From NCBI RefSeq assembly GCF_954871325.1, contig NC_088777.1, positions 5,929,366-5,993,365 on the forward strand: a stretch of DNA of 64,000 bases. Reading direction: 5' to 3'. Positions 60,476-64,000 of the stretch are shown one piece after another; position 1 is the stretch's first letter; each line of letters starts with the position of its first letter. The DNA comes from Gordionus sp. m RMFG-2023 (Eukaryota > Nematomorpha > Gordioida > Chordodea > Parachordodidae). A program made the position numbers and the translations under genes. The notes beneath the pieces are model-generated. The model was not told the DNA's origin and did no database searches. It was given only the letters and a program-made list of their open reading frames with translations.

Positions 60476-61012
60476 CTCAAGCCGGATTTTTGATCATAAT
60501 TTGCCCAAAATTCCAAATCTTTTGTGATTTCTATGAGGCATAAAAAAATTATTGTATTTTGGGCGAAAGACAGTCGTTTTAAAAGCTCATTGGAAGATTT
60601 TTTTAAAATAATCCTCACGCCTAAAATATTTTAAAAAAAATAATAAACTTTTTTTTTCTCTCTGAATATTTAACGCCAACTTATGGGAAATTTTTTAAAT
60701 TAGATTTAGAAAAAAATTTTAAATTAACCTTTTGATATATAAATAAGCTAACCACTTTTTCATCATTATCGAATCAAATAATAGCATTACCTATTATTAA
60801 AATTAATTTGTGTATTAATGCGTTTCAAAATAATGGAACATTTAAACATTATAATATATTAAAATTAAAATTTAAAATAAGTTATATAATAAAATACGGG
60901 TCTAAATGTTGGAAAATGGAAATTAAAATTTTTTCGCATTTATCCGATATTTCGCATTTAACCAGTATGTTATGTACTTGCTACTGTAATTTTTTCATCT
61001 TTTTAATAATTT

Positions 61013-61232
61013 ACAATGTTGTTAAACAGGTTTTTGAGCCGATTTTTAAAAACGGATGACTCAATATTTTAGCCAGAAAAATATTGCTCAAATCTCGAGA
61101 TTTCTATAATAGATGTCCAAACTTTTGTTTCTTTTCTACAACAAAATCCTCAGGCTTGCATAATATTATTCTAGATGAAATATAAAGTTAGCCGTTTTTA
61201 AAAATAGGCGCAAAACAAGCCTTTTAATTCAA
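61013..61232. mobile_element. Family A MITE, degenerate
   Basis: ATGTTGTTAAACAGG, TTTTTAAAAACGGATGACTC, CTCGAGATTTC, and right arm GTTAGCCGTTTTTAAAAATA. Clear member with eroded ends. Confidence 0.65.
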
Positions 61233-61399
61233 AATTAGGTGTTTTAATTTATCACAAAATCGAATTTTTTTTATTTAAAACATTTTCTGATAAATTATGT
61301 AAAAAATTTGATTAAGTATAGTATTCAAAAATCATTTTTTTAAATATAAAATTAGCTAATCTATCTTTATTTATATCATCAAAAATAATATAATTAATT

Positions 61400-63070
61400 A
61401 AAATATCGACTATTTTGCGTTCCGAAAAAGGAGCCGTAGTTATGACGGAATTTTTTATCTGATTTTTTTTGTCACATTAAAAGGAATTTTATAGCCTTAT
61501 TGGTGAAATGTCTTATTTTGAGGCCTAGGGTTTTTAAAAATTTTAAGGATTTAGGCGAAAAGTGACCGTTTATAGAGACGAAATTGGCGTGTTGAGATCT
61601 TTGTAATTTTTTAAAATCTCTTTTGTTTCGGCGTAGGTTAAGAAAATTATGTTGGTGTTGGATGGAAATGATGAGACACAAGTAAAATCCCATATTAAAG
61701 ACATATTAAAGATTTCCCGAGGACCCAAATAATTATAGTCATTCCATCAGATCTTAATCTCTTTAAGGGGAATAGATTGATGGGGGCTTAATAATTAGGT
61801 TTGTGAGCGACTGTTAAACATTTATTGATGGCATAATTTATTGAAGTATCTGTCTTTTGAATCTACTGGGGTATTACATTTGAAACAATTGTGAGGCGGG
61901 GGGTGATGTCGCATCCTGGCGTAAACCGAGGGCGACTCAATTGTTCATGTGATGAGAATATATCTAGTACGACTAGGGAGTGTTCCTAACCAATGGTGAC
62001 CCCCAAACCTGTCCTATGATTGAAGAAATTGGAGATAGCTTGAAAGTGGATTGAGTGATATGATTAATTGAAATTGAAAGTTGAGTATTAAAGGTGTAAA
62101 AAGTATTTTATGTGGGTGTTGATTGATGGGAAAGGAGCGCCTGAAGGTGTGTTGGCCTCCCATCTGTTTGTTGCTTCATCCTATAAATAGTCGGTGGGAG
62201 GGGGTTATGAAATCTGAGATCATAGAGTTGTTTATTAGTCTTGATGATAAAGCTAGAAAGTTAAGTGGAACGAAGTCTAAACCACTCGATTTGGCAGGTT
62301 ATTCTATAATTTTATTGAAAATGTATATAAAATTTATAAAGATTTGATGGGGGGGGGGGGGGGGTTGGAAGGATATATACATAGGCCTATTAAAAATTTT
62401 ATATAATAAAATATATTGGAATACGATATAAATATATTGTGATTAAAAAATATATCACTTTTTGGTATAGAACGGTCATAAATATAGTATAAAATTTATA
62501 GGTAAATATTTTCTAATTATGAAAACTAATTACAATCCGATTTTGAAAGATTTTTTTATATATACATTATATAATCAAATGATCAGTCTTGTAAGATACA
62601 CTTGAAGGAAGAATAATTAAAATAAAATAGTGTTTTTTTGATTTTGACAATTTTTTCTCCAACAATTTGTTCGTTTTCATTGGTCGTTATGACTTTTCCA
62701 TTCTTCCCTACATAATCTATAACATGGAGAGGCGCCTTTATTTTGTTTCTCGGACCAAAATGCTTCAACTATGGGTATTATAAAGGTTCTTGCAACAAGC
62801 TGACAATACGCCCTGAAACAGTTTCATCCAAATTTGATTGGTCCTAGGAAAACCAAAAATTTAAAATGCAGGAATAAGTAGGTTCCCATATGTATGCGAA
62901 AGGAATGCCCCAAGACGCCAGTGAATACTCGATAAAATGACCGTATAACGAAACTGAAAATCCCCTTCGAAGCATTACACATTAAGACGTAACGATGATA
63001 GTTGCTTTGTCCCGTGAATAATTGTTTCCATTTCGGGAATTTTCAATGGATTCCGAGCTATTTAACAATC
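61400..63070. other. Islands of less AT-rich DNA, no gene resolved
   Basis: About 61440-62350 and 62590-63070 are visibly less AT-rich than their flanks and hold short open stretches on both strands (plus: EGVMKSEIIELFISLDDKAR near 62200; minus: a frame open for about 95 codons, 63035-62770). None has a start, splice sites or recognisable family. They may be exons or old transposon coding sequence. Confidence 0.35.
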
Positions 63071-63699
63071 CAACAAAATGAGACAAAAAAAACCTTCCAT
63101 AGAAATATGTTTTATGTATTGCTATTTTTAACATTAAAAATCATTGTAGCTGTCTCATTGCGAATTATGTAATGTTTTATTCCATTGATTATTCGTATTT
63201 GTAATGCAATAATTATCCTTTTAATATAAATTTTCGAGTTCAATTACGAAAAAGAATAGAAAGTTAATTAAAAGCTCAAGTTATTTATTGGGCAAATTGA
63301 TTGTTTTGGGCCATTTTAAAAAACCGTCCGAATATTCTGACTTCCGGTATTCCCCTTCATATGGCCATATCCGGAGTAAGGCACGAGACTAGTATTGTTA
63401 AATAACCTAAACCTTAGCTAACTCAAAAAAATAGTTTTTTTAAGTTGATGAGACTCTATCAATTTATTAGGCGAAAAGTTTGGCAAATCCGTATTGACGC
63501 CCACCAGAGTATAGGTGATTTGACGACACTGCCTTAGACCAATCAGAGGGTTTATACATACGCGCTCTTCAAAATTCTTTATAAAATTAATGTTATAATA
63601 TATTTAAGATTATAAGATTAAAATAAAATACGAAATAAAGTTATGTTCGGTTGCTTCTTTTTTTTTCTGGAGAATTCGGAAACCTTTAGAAATATTTAA

Positions 63700-63930
63700 T
63701 CCCATTCGCCCATAGATTAATTTGACCCCCCCCCCCTCACCTCTATTTTTTCAAAATTATTTGATTGGTTGGTTTTTGGACTTTTTATTTATTTATTTTA
63801 AAACTTATAAAATGGCGCAATATCCTCATCCCACCTGCTTGTCTGTTCTTTTAAATGAAATATTTTTAACCCTCCCGACCCAATGTTTAAGATTTCTTAA
63901 CCCCAGCCCTTGCAAAAAACCAGCTAAATT
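63700..63930. repeat. Family E repeat at the window end
   Basis: CCATTCGCCC, a C run, TTGGACTTTTTATTTATTTA and CCCTCCCGACCCAATGTTTA. The open frame crossing it is a by-product of the repeat. Confidence 0.45.
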
Positions 63931-64000
63931 GTTATCACATATGTGTGTTATCGTTATTAAAATTTTAATAATATATAATACGAACAACGTACTCGAATGA

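Overview
This is animal nuclear DNA, very rich in A+T (roughly three quarters by eye), with few genes and many DNA-transposon relics. The organism cannot be named from the window. The metazoan assignment rests on one gene: a complete carnitine O-palmitoyltransferase 1 (CPT1) with the animal-type N-terminus (MAEAH), two membrane segments and a spliced structure. Intergenic and intronic DNA is packed with short inverted-repeat elements, many of them hAT-type with 8-bp target duplications, plus tandem repeats and microsatellites. I saw no rRNA, CRISPR, bacterial operon or retrovirus-like element.

Layout. 1-6343: no gene seen; repeat relics, including the end of a hAT-like element at the window start. 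6344-8766 (minus): the last three exons of an unidentified protein; its 5' exons were not found. 8767-27580: gene-free and repeat-rich, with a cluster of nested inverted-repeat elements (10.7-12.5 kb), a tandem array (18.5 kb) and hAT elements (21.6-23.1 and 26.0-26.6 kb). 27581-47103 (minus): CPT1 in at least 23 exons. I rebuilt these one by one from homology; at 20 of the 22 junctions the reading frame closes exactly, and at the other two a microexon seems to be missing from my model. 47104-53682: hAT-like element of 1.9 kb and other relics. 53683-54220 (plus): a compact three-exon gene with introns of 49 and 42 nt, product unknown. 54221-64000: relics of a hAT transposon (58.5-60.5 kb), inverted-repeat elements and a few weak candidate exons.

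The most unusual property is in splicing. In CPT1, 14 of 22 assigned acceptors end in AAG rather than CAG/TAG, most without a pyrimidine tract. The gene also uses 22- and 26-nt microexons, the latter carrying the catalytic histidine, and about 27 extra residues sit in the C-terminal half. CPT1 would sit in the mitochondrial outer membrane and make acylcarnitine for fatty-acid import. No functional link between the three genes can be read from the sequence.
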